Positions 36,498 through 43,751 of a stretch of DNA of 64,000 bases are shown in pieces. The notes below the pieces were generated by a model that was given only the letters and a program-made list of their open reading frames with translations, was not told the DNA's origin and made no database searches. The stretch's first letter is position 1. Every line of letters begins with the position of its first letter. Position numbers and translations under genes: made by a program. The stretch spans positions 186,001 to 250,000 of the forward strand of contig CBDBVB010000030.1 of NCBI GenBank assembly GCA_965212545.1, in the 5' to 3' direction. Origin of the DNA: JABDIP01 sp965212545 (GTDB lineage: Bacteria; Pseudomonadota; Alphaproteobacteria; DSM-16000; Inquilinaceae).

Positions 36498-37403
36498 ATG
36501 CACGGAATTGCCTGGATTGGCTGGATCGTCCGCCCGCTGCTCGGCCCGTTGCCGATGTTTCGCGACCGATGGCATTTGGCCGCCGGCGCGGTGCTGGTCG
36601 TCATTCTGCTGACGCTGGTGACGCAGATCGGAGGGCTGGTCCTTTGGCTGGCATGGCCGCTCCTCCAATGGACGCGCGCCAGGCTGGGAGGACGTTCCGG
36701 TCCCGCGAGCCTTGCGGCGGCGTTGGCGGTATTCCTGCTGCTCTACGCGCTGGTCGGCACGTTCGTCGTGCCTCCGATGGCAGCTGCGTTGGGGCGAGAG
36801 CGCCTGCCGTGTTTCGCCTCCGAGGAGCGACCGCTTCAGGCGGTCTCGCCGCTGTTCTGCCTGACCAACCGCAACTATGCGCGGCCGGCGGTATTCCGAA
36901 TCCTGTTCGATCTTTCAGACGCGATGGCGCGGGCCGCGCCGGGGACCGTCACCGCCTATCTGGACGCCGGATTTCCGTTCCTGGACGGGTTCTTGATGTT
37001 GCCGCATCTCAGCCATCGTCACGGGAGCGATGTCGATCTGGCGTTCTTTTACTTGCAGGGCGATGCGGCGACACCGTCGCCGGCAGGCGGATCCTGGTCG
37101 ATCGGTTACTGGGCCTATGTGCCGCCGAGGACCGGCGACCCGCAACCCTGCGCGGCCCGCACGATCGATCTGCGCTGGGATCTGGACTGGCTGCAGCCGG
37201 CTTTTTCCGGCTTGCGCCTCGACGAGCGCCGGACCGCCGCGATGCTGCGCTGGCTGTCAGACAATGCCGGTCGATATGGCATCCGGAAGGTCCTGCTGGA
37301 ACCGCATCTGCAGCGTCGGATGGCGACCGACGCGCGGCTTGTCCGGTTCCAGGGCTGCCGCGCCGCCCGACACGACGATCATCTGCACGTGCGGACGCGC
37401 TAG
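36498..37403 (+). CDS. Membrane-anchored LAS-type (M74/M15-like) metallopeptidase
   Basis: ATG at 36498 follows GAGG. The 301-residue protein has two N-terminal membrane segments (about residues 30-52 and 69-93), then a soluble domain. The domain has HRHGSDVDLAFFY and near its end RHDDHLHVRTR, the H-x-x-G-x-x-x-D and H-x-H metal motif of LAS peptidases (MepA, VanY and D-Ala-D-Ala carboxypeptidases). Such enzymes cut peptidoglycan cross-bridges. The membrane anchor is unusual for the family. Four Cys (about residues 113, 126, 222 and 294) may form disulfides. The stop overlaps the aminotransferase stop by four bases. Confidence 0.75.
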   Translation: MHGIAWIGWIVRPLLGPLPMFRDRWHLAAGAVLVVILLTLVTQIGGLVLWLAWPLLQWTRARLGGRSGPASLAAALAVFLLLYALVGTFVVPPMAAALGRERLPCFASEERPLQAVSPLFCLTNRNYARPAVFRILFDLSDAMARAAPGTVTAYLDAGFPFLDGFLMLPHLSHRHGSDVDLAFFYLQGDAATPSPAGGSWSIGYWAYVPPRTGDPQPCAARTIDLRWDLDWLQPAFSGLRLDERRTAAMLRWLSDNAGRYGIRKVLLEPHLQRRMATDARLVRFQGCRAARHDDHLHVRTR

Positions 37404-38578
37404 CCGGAGTTCTCCGTTAGCCAACTGCCAACACGGCGCGCGGCCTCTTCGATCGCCTCGACCGAATTGGCGTAGGAGAAGCGCAGATAGCCTTCGCCCT
37501 CGGCGCCGAAGCTGGTGCCGGCGACCACCGCCACGCCGGCCTCCTCCAGCAGCTTGGTCTGCAACGCCTTGGCGTCCAGGCCGGTGCCGGTGATGTTGGG
37601 GAAGGCATAGAAGGCGCCGCCCGGTTCGACGCAGCGGAAGCCCGGAAGCTGGTTCAGCGCGGAGACGATGACCTGCCGCCGCTCGGCGAAGGCGGCATTC
37701 ATGGCGTCGACGGCATCCTGCGGTCCCTGAAGCGCCGCCAGACCGGCGAATTGTGCCGCGGCGTTGACGCAGGAATGGCTGTTGACCGCAAGCCGGGTGG
37801 CGCCGTCGACCAGACTCTCCGGCCACACCGCGAAGCCCAGCCGCCAGCCGGTCATGGCATAGGTTTTCGACCAGCCGTCCAGCAGGATGAGCCGGTCGCG
37901 CAGTTCGGGATATGTCAGCATCGAGACATGCTCGCGGCCGTCATAGAGCATGCGGCTGTAGATCTCGTCGCTCATCACCGCCACATGGGGATGGTCCGCC
38001 AGCCCGGCGGCTAGCCGGTCGAACTGCTCGCGCGGCACCACGCCGCCGGTCGGGTTGGCCGGGCTGTTGACGATCAGCAGGCGGGTGCGCGGAGTGATCT
38101 TCGACAGCACCTCGTCGGCATCGAAGGCAAAGCCATTTTCCTCGCGCAACGGGATCGGCACCGGTGTCGCGCCGGTGAAGCGGATCGCCGATTCGTAGAT
38201 CGGAAATCCCGGATTCGGATACAGGATCTCTGCGCCAGGCTCGCCGAAGGTCAGCATGGCGAACCACATGGTGACCTTGCCGCCCGGCTCGATCAGCACG
38301 TGGTCGGGGTCGATCTCGATGTCGTAGCGCTCGCCCAGATAGGCGGCGACCGCCTCGCGCAGGGGAGGGATGCCGGCAGCCGGGGTATAGCCGTGATGGC
38401 CATCGCGGAGCGCCTTGACCGCCGCCTCGACGATGTGGTCCGGGGTTTTGAAATCCGGCTGGCCGATGCCGAGATTGATGATGTCGCGCCCTTCGGCGGC
38501 GAGCTGATTGGCCCGCGCCAGCACCTCGAACGCGGTCTCGGTGCCGAGCGTCTTCATCCCGGCGGCGACCTGCAGCAT
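37400..38578 (-). CDS. Class I/II PLP-dependent aminotransferase
   Basis: The 392-residue protein starts MLQVAAGMKTLGTETAFEVL, with GGGAGGA before its ATG. Motifs: LGIGQPDFKTPDHI (substrate cap), YTPAAGIPPLREAVAAYLG, NSPANPTGG, SDEIYSRMLYDG and the PLP-Lys in DGWSKTYAMTGWRLGF; the end has RFSYANSVEAIEEA with the substrate Arg. It is of the aspartate/alanine/LL-DAP-type alpha family; the exact amino donor cannot be read from sequence. It converges on the LAS-type peptidase gene. Confidence 0.92.
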   Translation of the reverse strand: MLQVAAGMKTLGTETAFEVLARANQLAAEGRDIINLGIGQPDFKTPDHIVEAAVKALRDGHHGYTPAAGIPPLREAVAAYLGERYDIEIDPDHVLIEPGGKVTMWFAMLTFGEPGAEILYPNPGFPIYESAIRFTGATPVPIPLREENGFAFDADEVLSKITPRTRLLIVNSPANPTGGVVPREQFDRLAAGLADHPHVAVMSDEIYSRMLYDGREHVSMLTYPELRDRLILLDGWSKTYAMTGWRLGFAVWPESLVDGATRLAVNSHSCVNAAAQFAGLAALQGPQDAVDAMNAAFAERRQVIVSALNQLPGFRCVEPGGAFYAFPNITGTGLDAKALQTKLLEEAGVAVVAGTSFGAEGEGYLRFSYANSVEAIEEAARRVGSWLTENSG

Positions 38579-38662
38579 TGATGTCCTCCCAATCGATTTT
38601 CGGCACTATGCCGCCGCGGGCGTGCTCACGGGAAGAGAGATGTTGTCGGAATGGGAAGCCCC

Positions 38663-39292
38663 CTAGCCGAGGATCAGGAGCACCCCGGCGCCGATCAGGG
38701 CGATGGTCCAGATCAGGTCGAGGTTGATCCATCCGCGGCGCAGGAAATCGAGGCCGGCCCATTGGTAGACGATGGTGGCGATGGTCCCGGTCACAGCCAG
38801 CATGGCGCCGGTGTGCACGCCGACGGCGGCCAGGGAGACGGGCAGGGCGCCCGACGCGGTGATCTCCTGAGCCGGGGAGGCCGCGAGGCACAGTGGAATC
38901 AGCACCGGTACCAGCATCAGCCCGGCGCCGTGGGCCGTCGCCATCAGGAACGACCATGCCACCAGCCCGGCCATGCCGGTCTGCATGCCGACCCTCACGC
39001 GATGGCGATGGCCATAGAGCGCGTGATAGATCGCCCAGCCGATCAACAGCAGCCCGGCTCCGATGCTGACGATCCGATTGTCGATCGCGACGCCGAGCAC
39101 GATGACCGCGAAGACCACCATCACGATCGCCAGCGCATGGCCGAAGGCGATCGGCAGCAGCGACAGCAGCACGACACTCCGGCTCTGCCGATGCAGGCCG
39201 AGCGCCACCGCGAACAGCCAGCCCATGGCCGGGTTCAGCCCATGGAACGCGCCGAGCCCGGCCAGGGTGAGCCATGGCCACAGTGCGGTCAT
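38663..39292 (-). CDS. Multi-span membrane protein with HGLNPAMGW motif
   Basis: The 209-residue protein from ATG at 39292 has about six membrane segments. The N-terminal motif GLGAFHGLNPAMGW and the later MATAHGAGLMLVPVL put His-Gly pairs inside membrane helices, as in nickel/cobalt-type or sulfite-exporter-type transporters, but no family is certain. It lies 233 bases after the SBP56/methanethiol-oxidase gene on the same strand, with a palindromic repeat between them, so joint function is possible but not shown. Confidence 0.7.
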   Translation of the reverse strand: MTALWPWLTLAGLGAFHGLNPAMGWLFAVALGLHRQSRSVVLLSLLPIAFGHALAIVMVVFAVIVLGVAIDNRIVSIGAGLLLIGWAIYHALYGHRHRVRVGMQTGMAGLVAWSFLMATAHGAGLMLVPVLIPLCLAASPAQEITASGALPVSLAAVGVHTGAMLAVTGTIATIVYQWAGLDFLRRGWINLDLIWTIALIGAGVLLILG

Positions 39293-39343
39293 GGCGTGGG
39301 TGACGGAGTTTGGAGAGGAGCGCACCAGGCGGACAGCCCGTCG

Positions 39344-39469
39344 CCCTCACCCTCCCGCTTCACGGATCCCTCCCTCTCCCCCGGGAGAGGGCCAATTCGA
39401 AGCAACCTTGAAATCCCCTCTCCTGGGGGAGAGGGAGGGACCCGCGGCGAAGCCGTGGGAGGGTGAGGG
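39344..39469. repeat. Palindromic extragenic repeat rich in CCCTCTCCC
   Basis: A left arm (39344-39391: CCCTCACCCTCCC, then CCCTCCCTCTCCC) and a right arm (39415-39469: CTCTCC, GAGAGGGAGGG, GTGGGAGGGTGAGGG) are inverted copies with small unequal parts. Inner short palindromes (CCCTCTCCC / GGGAGAGGG) also occur. This is the pattern of REP/BIME-like dispersed elements of proteobacteria, placed here between two genes of the same strand. Only one copy is in the window. Confidence 0.65.
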
Positions 39470-39524
39470 GGTGCCGGCCCAACCGATCTGGCACCCCGGC
39501 ATGGCATACCGGCGCTATACAAGC

Positions 39525-40925
39525 CTACGGATAGCAGTACGAATCCGACGAGCAGTCGCCGCCTTCCAGCCGTACCTGATGCGGCCGGTGGCCCTTCGGC
39601 CAGTCGAGGAAGAAGTCCTCGTCGAAGGCAATGCCGCCATCGGGTTCGGCATCCAGTTTGACCATCCAGCCGTCGATGCCGTCGGGATAGAACTGATCGT
39701 CGATGGCGCCGTAAAGCGAGTTGGTGAAATAGACCCGCTTGCCGTCGCGGCTGATCTCCACCATCTGCGGACCGCCGTTCAGCGCGCCGTTGGATGCGCC
39801 CGGATGGGTCGCCTTGGAGACGATGCCGCCAATCCTGACCTTGCCGGTCAGCTTCGGATTGAACGGGTCGGACACGTCGTATTGCAGCATGTCGCCGGTG
39901 CCCCAACACGAGACGTAGAGGAACCTGTCGTCCATCGACAGGTCGATGTCCGTGACCAGCGGCGGCACCGCCTTGAATCCCTTCAGCATCGGCGGCAGCA
40001 GGTCCGGATCGGCGGGCTCGGCCGGAATGTCGATGATCTTCTTCACCGCCCATTTGCCGCCCTCGCGATACCAGGTCCAGATCGACGACGACAGGTCCTT
40101 CAGGCTGATCACGCAACCGACGAAGCCATAGGCCTTGGTCGGATCGTGCGCCGGCCTCAGCTCGAAGACCAGCTGGTATTCCTCGCCGAGATCGATCTCC
40201 TGCTGGTGCTTGCGGGTGTGCAGGTCCCAGAAATGCAGCTTGCGGCCATACTTGCTGCCCAGCAGCACCTCGGGCACCAGGCCGTTCTCGAATGTCTCGG
40301 GCTTGCCCCACTCACTGGTGATCATGGTGTCGTGGCCCAGATGCCACCAGAAATCATAGGCCAGGTCCTGGGGGCCGCGATCGATCTCCCACTTGCCGCG
40401 CACGTCGAAATTCTCGTGGTCCATCAGGAAGATGCCGCCGGGCCCGTTGTTGCCGTCCGACCCGCCGCCCATGGCGTTCACATAGATGCCCTCGGGGCCG
40501 CAATGGGTGGTGTGGATGCGCGAATAGCCGGTCTTCTCGGCGATCTCCTCGGGCTCGATAACCCGGACGATCTTGGGGTTCTTGGGATCGGGCTGGGTGT
40601 CGAGGATATGGATGCGCGACGAACGCAGCCCGGGCACCACCAGATAGCGGCGCTCCACATGGGGATGCGGTGCGTTCGGGCACAGGCACGAGCTGCAGGC
40701 GTTCCAGCCGAAATGATGCAGTTCGTCGCCGGTATTGGGCATCGCCACCTTACCGACGATCTGCGAATAACTCGACGAGCCCGGATCGACGTCGACGACG
40801 GCGAGTTCGTCCGGTTGCTGCCGGTCCGGGTCGAAGCTCGCCACATAGGCCAGCTTCTCTTCGGGCGCCTTCATGGCCATCCGCGGCGATGGATAGAAAG
40901 TGGGATCGGGTTGCCATGTCGGCAT
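39525..40925 (-). CDS. SBP56-family methanethiol oxidase / selenium-binding protein
   Basis: The 466-residue protein begins MPTWQPDPTFYPSPRMAMKA; GGGAGG lies seven bases before this ATG (40925), so the ATG at 40940 is not used. SBP56 motifs: DELHHFGWNACSSCLCP, RYLVVPGLRSSRIHILDT, YSRIHTTHCGPEGIYVNAMG, DFWWHLGHDTMITSEWG, and PQMVEISRDGKRVYFTNSLY. These give the WD-like beta-propeller with copper-binding His residues. Bacterial members are methanethiol oxidases that make formaldehyde, H2S and H2O2. There is no signal peptide, so it is probably cytoplasmic, unlike secreted Hyphomicrobium MTO. It ends in GGDCSSDSYCYP. Confidence 0.93.
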   Translation of the reverse strand: MPTWQPDPTFYPSPRMAMKAPEEKLAYVASFDPDRQQPDELAVVDVDPGSSSYSQIVGKVAMPNTGDELHHFGWNACSSCLCPNAPHPHVERRYLVVPGLRSSRIHILDTQPDPKNPKIVRVIEPEEIAEKTGYSRIHTTHCGPEGIYVNAMGGGSDGNNGPGGIFLMDHENFDVRGKWEIDRGPQDLAYDFWWHLGHDTMITSEWGKPETFENGLVPEVLLGSKYGRKLHFWDLHTRKHQQEIDLGEEYQLVFELRPAHDPTKAYGFVGCVISLKDLSSSIWTWYREGGKWAVKKIIDIPAEPADPDLLPPMLKGFKAVPPLVTDIDLSMDDRFLYVSCWGTGDMLQYDVSDPFNPKLTGKVRIGGIVSKATHPGASNGALNGGPQMVEISRDGKRVYFTNSLYGAIDDQFYPDGIDGWMVKLDAEPDGGIAFDEDFFLDWPKGHRPHQVRLEGGDCSSDSYCYP

Positions 40926-41109
40926 TGCTGGACCTCCCATGCGGTCTATTTTGGCAGGCGACGGTGATGTCGTGCCTTGTGGAGGGACGGTGCGAGCCCG
41001 AGGGCTGAGGCGGGCCCGGCGTCTACCTGTCCCCGACTGTATGGGAATTTCCGGCCGGCGTTAAATCGAGATTGGGGTCAGCCCGGTCACAATTCCGGGA
41101 CGGCGGCGA

Positions 41110-41457
41110 TCAGATCTCGTCGATCTCGACCTGGGGATCGAAATGGTGCAGCACACGATAATCGTCCCAGCCGTCCTCGCCTTCGCACATGACCAGCGAC
41201 GCGGTCGCAAGCGCCGGGCCGACCATGGAATCCTCGTAGAACAGCGATCTCAGAAGGTCCCACAGAGCCCTGGGCTCCGCCGTGTCGAACACGAGATTGA
41301 CATGGGGGCCTTTGCCGGCGTCGTCGACGCCCTCGACGATGCTGTGGCGCTCGACCAGGACCCGCCGGGACGTGGCCAGCCGGCACAGGGAGAGCACCCG
41401 CTCCATGTCCAGTTCGGGCGCGCGGTCGGGCTGGACCTGAATGCAGAATGTGGTCAT
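41110..41457 (-). CDS. Conserved hypothetical protein
   Basis: From ATG at 41457 the product has 115 residues (ATG at 41481 gives eight more). It contains ERVLSLCRLATSRRVLVERH, then KGPHVNLVFDTAEPRALWDL, SLFYEDSMVGPALATASLVM and ends DDYRVLHHFDPQVEIDEI. The alternating strands and helices suggest an alpha/beta ferredoxin-like fold. I do not recognise the family. It lies 82 bases after the cyclase-family gene on the same strand. Confidence 0.6.
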   Translation of the reverse strand: MTTFCIQVQPDRAPELDMERVLSLCRLATSRRVLVERHSIVEGVDDAGKGPHVNLVFDTAEPRALWDLLRSLFYEDSMVGPALATASLVMCEGEDGWDDYRVLHHFDPQVEIDEI

Positions 41458-41539
41458 CGGAGCGGTCGCCAGAGCGGTCATCACTGTCGGCAGACCATGG
41501 CGGCAGCTTCTTAACCTTGGACTAATTGCGGCATTCGGC

Positions 41540-42211
41540 TCAGCGCATGGCAAAGGCCCGCACAGGAAAGGTCCCAAGGGCCTTGACCTTGACCGGCACG
41601 GCGAAGAAGCGGGTGCCGCGGTCGGGCAGGGCGTCAAGGTTGGTCAGGTGTTCGGCGATCGGGATGTCATGGGCCAGCAGTTCGGAATGCACCGGGCGGT
41701 CTCCGGTCCCGGTGCCGTCGATGTTCAGCGAGTCGATGCCGACCAGCGCCGCCCCGGCCTCGCGCAGATGCACCGCGGCGTCGCCGGTCAGATAGGGGTG
41801 GCCGGACAGGTAGTCTTCGGTATTCCAGTGCTTCGACCAACCAGTGTGCACCAGCACCGCCTTGCCGGCGACATCCAGCCCCTGGAATGCGGATGAGTCG
41901 ATGGCCTCTCCGCGTCCGGCGTCGGCGCGGATCACGAGCGTCTGCAAATCGGCCAGGCTCTCCAGCGGCAGCTCCGACAGATCCTTGCCGTCGGCATAGC
42001 GGTGGAACGGCGAATCCACGTAGGTGCCGGTATTGGCAACCATGTCGATGCGGCCGATATGGAACTCGGTACCCGGCCCGTAATGCTGCCGAGACGCCTC
42101 GCGGGACAGGAAATCGCAGATGACCGGAGCCGGCAGCCCGGGATATGTGACCATACCGTTGGCTACGGTGTGGCTGAGATCGATGAAACGCGACTGAACC
42201 ATGATGTGCAT
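41540..42211 (-). CDS. Cyclase-family hydrolase (kynurenine-formamidase fold), atypical metal site
   Basis: The 223-residue protein (ATG at 42211; ATG at 42202 is possible) begins with RFIDLSHTVANGMVTYPGLP, the cyclase start. The metal motif usually reads HxGTHxDxPxH; here it is NTGTYVDSPFHRY, keeping Asp and the last His but replacing both first His residues by Asn and Tyr. Later motifs are intact: KAVLVHTGWSKHWNT, YLTGDAAVHLREAGAALVGI, IDSLNIDG and VHSELLAHDIPIAEHLTNLD. Substrate unknown. The metal set must differ from KynB and isatin hydrolase, or the enzyme may be inactive. Confidence 0.88.
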   Translation of the reverse strand: MHIMVQSRFIDLSHTVANGMVTYPGLPAPVICDFLSREASRQHYGPGTEFHIGRIDMVANTGTYVDSPFHRYADGKDLSELPLESLADLQTLVIRADAGRGEAIDSSAFQGLDVAGKAVLVHTGWSKHWNTEDYLSGHPYLTGDAAVHLREAGAALVGIDSLNIDGTGTGDRPVHSELLAHDIPIAEHLTNLDALPDRGTRFFAVPVKVKALGTFPVRAFAMR

Positions 42212-42323
42212 CCGAATGGGGCAGGGCCTGATCGCCCCGCGATTTGCCATGTTCGCAGGGCTGGTCGAGGAGGCAAAGACTTGACGAAAACCGGCTGATG
42301 ACGCATATCAGCGGCCTCCCGGT

Positions 42324-42400
42324 GGCGGCCGTAGCTCAGCTGGTAGAGCTCTCGGTTGTGGTCCGAGTGGTCGCGGGTTCAAATCCCGTCGGTCGCCCCA
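42324..42400 (+). tRNA. tRNA-His (GTG)
   Basis: A full cloverleaf is visible: acceptor GCGGCCG with CGGTCGC, D arm GCTC, anticodon arm CTCGG/CCGAG with anticodon GTG (42358-42360), T arm GCGGG TTCAAAT CCCGT and encoded CCA. A G at -1 (42324) faces C73, the mark of tRNA-His. Confidence 0.97.
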
Positions 42401-42469
42401 TTCTCTCCTCTCTATGTCTTGAAAAAGCGGCATGCCCTCTCGGCGTCGGCTGCGCCTTGCCACATGCAC

Positions 42470-42498
42470 TTGACCGGCCATCTCGAAAGTCATACAGT
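42470..42498 (+). promoter_or_regulatory. Sigma-70 promoter before the gene at 42589
   Basis: TTGACC (42470) and TACAGT (42493) are 17 bases apart and match the consensus at five and four positions. It stands between tRNA-His and the gene at 42589. Confidence 0.45.
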
Positions 42499-42514
42499 TA
42501 ATTTCAGTATTAAC
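42497..42514. promoter_or_regulatory. Inverted repeat GTTAAT-N6-ATTAAC over the promoter start
   Basis: A perfect 6-base inverted repeat begins at the -10 element and covers the expected transcription start (near 42505), as an operator would. The spacing between the TTAA half-sites (8) is one more than the CtrA consensus (7). Confidence 0.45.
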
Positions 42515-42588
42515 AGAAATAACTAAATCAACTGGAGAATCGAGTGACTGATGGTTGCTCGGTTCCCGGTTCGATGGAAGGAGGGGCC

Positions 42589-43050
42589 ATGATGGCGATC
42601 GGAGTCTATTCCGTCTTTCTGTGCGTGACGGCGCTGCTCACCCTGAAGGTCGGGCTGATGTTGAAGCGCCATGGCGAGGTATTGCTGCGCGACGCGCAAG
42701 TCGCGGACCGCGTGGGGCAGGGACAGCGCCAACAATCCCTCGGCCGGCTGGTCTTGCTCGGCTTCTATCTGGTGGTCGTCGGCGCGGTGGCGCTGCTGCT
42801 GCGGTTCGGTGGAGAGCCGCATTCGGTCATGGGCGGTGTGGCGTTTCTGGCCACACGGATCGGCATCGTGCTGCTGGTGCTGGGCATCACCCATTTTCAC
42901 AGCCTGTCGATCCTTTCGTGGGCCTCAGCGATGCCGGTAGGTGGCGGCCGGCGTCGACCGCAAGAGGGCGGGCGGCCGCGCCGGGCGCGGGAGGATCTGA
43001 TGGATCGTGTTTTCGAGGCGGCAAGGCTGGACGCACCGTCCGGTGTGTAG
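42589..43050 (+). CDS. Small inner-membrane protein of unknown function
   Basis: ATG at 42589 is close behind GGAAGGAGGGG (ATG at 42592 is equally good); a GTG at 42544 opens the same frame without a site. The 153-residue protein has three membrane segments (about residues 3-20, 52-70 and 82-103, with the motif GIVLLVLGITHFHSLSILSW) and a basic cytoplasmic tail (GGGRRRPQEGGRPRRARED). No family is recognised. A His/Phe-rich end of the third helix (THFHS) is notable. Confidence 0.7.
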   Translation: MMAIGVYSVFLCVTALLTLKVGLMLKRHGEVLLRDAQVADRVGQGQRQQSLGRLVLLGFYLVVVGAVALLLRFGGEPHSVMGGVAFLATRIGIVLLVLGITHFHSLSILSWASAMPVGGGRRRPQEGGRPRRAREDLMDRVFEAARLDAPSGV

Positions 43051-43068
43051 AGCGCCGGGCAGATTCCG

Positions 43069-43311
43069 TCAGTCGTCGCGGCCGCGCTCCGGAAATCCGG
43101 CCTTGGTCCATTTGCGGGTTTCGAAATCGATCACCGCTTCGACGGCCGCCTGCACATAGGGATCGGTCAGGACCGCCACTGCCTGCTCGCAGATGATCAG
43201 GTCGTCGCGCTCGCCGCCGGGAAAATGCACGCGCCAGGAATTGTTCGAATTGCGACTGACCTGCAGATCGCCATCGATCGTGCAGATCGAAAATCGCGGT
43301 AACATGGACAT
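43069..43311 (-). CDS. Small conserved hypothetical protein
   Basis: From ATG at 43311 the product is 80 residues: MSMLPRFSICTIDGDLQVSR, then a strand-turn-strand with RVHFPGGERDDLIICEQAVA and a helix VLTDPYVQAAVEAVIDFETR. It is acidic and soluble, with no recognised domain. The start is uncertain; there is no good ribosome site. Confidence 0.5.
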   Translation of the reverse strand: MSMLPRFSICTIDGDLQVSRNSNNSWRVHFPGGERDDLIICEQAVAVLTDPYVQAAVEAVIDFETRKWTKAGFPERGRDD

Positions 43312-43553
43312 AGTTGTGGACCCCAACATTTGCATTCTTTGAAAAACACGGTGCCTCACACCCGAGATCGTCTGGATAGCGACGACTTCTTTTGGGGCGG
43401 GTGAGCCCGGCGATCAACGCGAGGCCGGCTTCCGGTGCCGAACACCCTAGCGCCCCGTCAGCCGGCGGCAGTGACGCGGGACACAGGTCAAGAACCATGT
43501 CCGCGAAATCCCCGCCGAGCCGCGTCCGGCGGCGCGCCTTTCGGCGGTGCCTA

Positions 43554-43572
43554 GATTGCCTTGCAGGCAATC
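43554..43572. promoter_or_regulatory. Palindrome GATTGCC-TTGCA-GGCAATC in the 43312-43751 gap
   Basis: A perfect 7-base inverted repeat around TTGCA (43554-43572) stands 179 bases before the NAD(P)HX repair gene. It may be an operator or a small hairpin. The gap otherwise shows no gene, although the frame of the next gene is open through part of it. Confidence 0.4.
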
Positions 43573-43751
43573 ACCTTCAGGATATCCGACAGAGGATCCG
43601 TTCGGTCGGCACATCTGAGCATGGTAGGCGGGTCACCTCACCATGCGCTCACAAACTCCCGGCCGCGGGACCGATCGCTGTGTCGTATTGGCGAGGCCGG
43701 CAGTCCGGCGCACACTGTGGCGACAGCTTTCGCGACAGGCCAAGGATGGAC

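Noticed and set aside
42498..42513. CtrA-type TTAA-N7-TTAA box
   Set aside because: The spacer between half-sites is eight bases, not seven.
43392..43751. N-terminal extension of the NAD(P)HX repair enzyme
   Set aside because: The frame is open but has no homology to YjeF proteins, and the ribosome site is at 43752.
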